A DNA stretch of 14,123 nucleotides from Candidatus Omnitrophota bacterium (GTDB taxonomy: Bacteria > Omnitrophota > JACPQZ01), in NCBI GenBank assembly GCA_016190205.1, contig JACPQZ010000041.1, positions 1 to 14,123 on the forward strand, written 5' to 3'. The position numbers and the translations under genes were made by a program. This document shows positions 13,886 to 14,123 of this stretch, piece after piece (position 1 is the stretch's first letter; every line of letters begins with the position of its first letter). The notes under the pieces were generated by a model, which saw nothing but the letters and a program-made list of their open reading frames with translations, was not told where the DNA came from and did no database searches.

Positions 13886-13902
13886 CCCGGGCTCGGTCGC
13901 TC

Positions 13903-13919
13903 GGGCCCCAGCGTGGCCC
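13903..13919. other. Hairpin with compensatory changes, copy B
   Basis: On the minus strand GGGCC (13919-13915) pairs with GGCCC (13907-13903). This is the same stem as 5986-6002 in copy A, with both bases of one pair exchanged so that pairing is retained. Confidence 0.65.
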
Positions 13920-13927
13920 TCGCTCTG

Positions 13928-13985
13928 CATTTTTTGCGCACCGCATCAGTCAGGCAATCAGGCGGACCGTGCTGCGCAAAAAATG
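13928..13985. other. Long perfect hairpin of repeat copy B
   Basis: CATTTTTTGCGCA (13928-13940) and TGCGCAAAAAATG (13973-13985) are perfectly complementary over 13 bp around a 32-nt interior. That interior keeps an inner CCGC/GCGG pairing although its loop sequence has no resemblance to copy A. Confidence 0.8.
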
Positions 13986-14123
13986 AGGTTCGCTCCGAAG
14001 GGCGCCGCCCCCGGCTGCGATCGGCCCGAATGCTCATGTTAGAAATGCCCGGCTTGGACCCTGAAGGCCGCTTCGGCTGTTTTAGGTGTTCTCCGCAGAC
14101 GGCGAGGGAAAGAGAACGGCTGC

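Larger units (their letters stand above)
13739..14123 (-). repeat. Structured repeat element, copy B (inverted, cut by the window end)
   Basis: Reverse-complemented, this matches copy A from 5763 to 6093. Its left end begins with the same GCCCGGCCCGG end sequence (13739-13760) preceded by AAAAAA (13733-13738), which would be a T-tract on the minus strand. The far end of the element is outside the window. Relative to A it carries an extra module of about 70 bp with two hairpins (13828-13850 and 13863-13885), while the internal loop facing 14029-14045 is shorter. A 7-bp stem TCGGCCC/GGGCCGA at 13755-13774 is kept in A with a longer loop (6059-6086). No coding frame here is convincing. It and copy A bracket 6094-13738 in inverted orientation. 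Confidence 0.85.

Noticed and set aside
13592-14037. Open frames on the minus strand over the GT9 end and copy B
   Set aside because: They cross the gene end and the hairpins, their frames are not kept in copy A, and the products are low-complexity.
5654-14123. Composite transposon made by the two repeat copies
   Set aside because: No transposase occurs in either copy or between them, no target duplication is seen, and the genes inside look like chromosomal housekeeping and pathway genes.

Overview
This 14.1 kb window is a gene-dense bacterial segment, apparently about 58% G+C by eye. It looks like a chromosome rather than a plasmid or phage: there is no transposase, integrase, CRISPR array, rRNA or tRNA. 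A GT9 heptosyltransferase-type enzyme, an exported MsrA and an Escherichia coli-like class III sirtuin suggest a diderm bacterium. The PEGA-domain protein coupled to a cellulose-synthase-like GT2 resembles gene pairs I associate with uncultivated candidate phyla. I cannot place the organism more precisely.

Left part (1-5636). The window opens in the last 74 codons of a Gly/Pro-rich, collagen-like protein, closed by an intrinsic terminator. A membrane-anchored PEGA/propeller protein follows, translationally coupled to a GT2 glycosyltransferase. A convergent GT-C type membrane glycosyltransferase overlaps the GT2 3' end by 50 bp. An exported MsrA reads divergently from that gene. This part looks devoted to the cell envelope and surface glycans.

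Centre (5637-12044). A 487-bp gap holds a roughly 440-bp repeat element (copy A). Seven same-strand genes follow with almost no spacing (4, 4 and 1 nt overlaps, 1 nt gap, 4 and 4 nt overlaps): an ABC ATPase, an ABC-2 permease, a membrane-anchored TPR protein with a His/acidic patch, a D-2-hydroxyacid dehydrogenase, a CobB-type sirtuin, a GCS2-like amidoligase (carboxylate-amine ligase) and a class-I-amidotransferase-fold peptidase (C26). The ligase and hydrolase pair, coupled to a desuccinylase-type sirtuin and a transporter, is the best candidate here for an undescribed pathway: making and breaking a gamma-glutamyl-like amide.

Right part (12045-14123). A stand-alone receiver-domain response regulator is followed by a GT9 glycosyltransferase. 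The window then ends inside a second, inverted copy of the repeat (copy B). The two copies share 59-bp identical blocks, differ in hairpin loops and in an inserted two-hairpin module, and show compensatory base changes in one stem. This suggests a structured RNA or a hairpin-rich MITE-like element. The two copies bracket the operon in inverted orientation.
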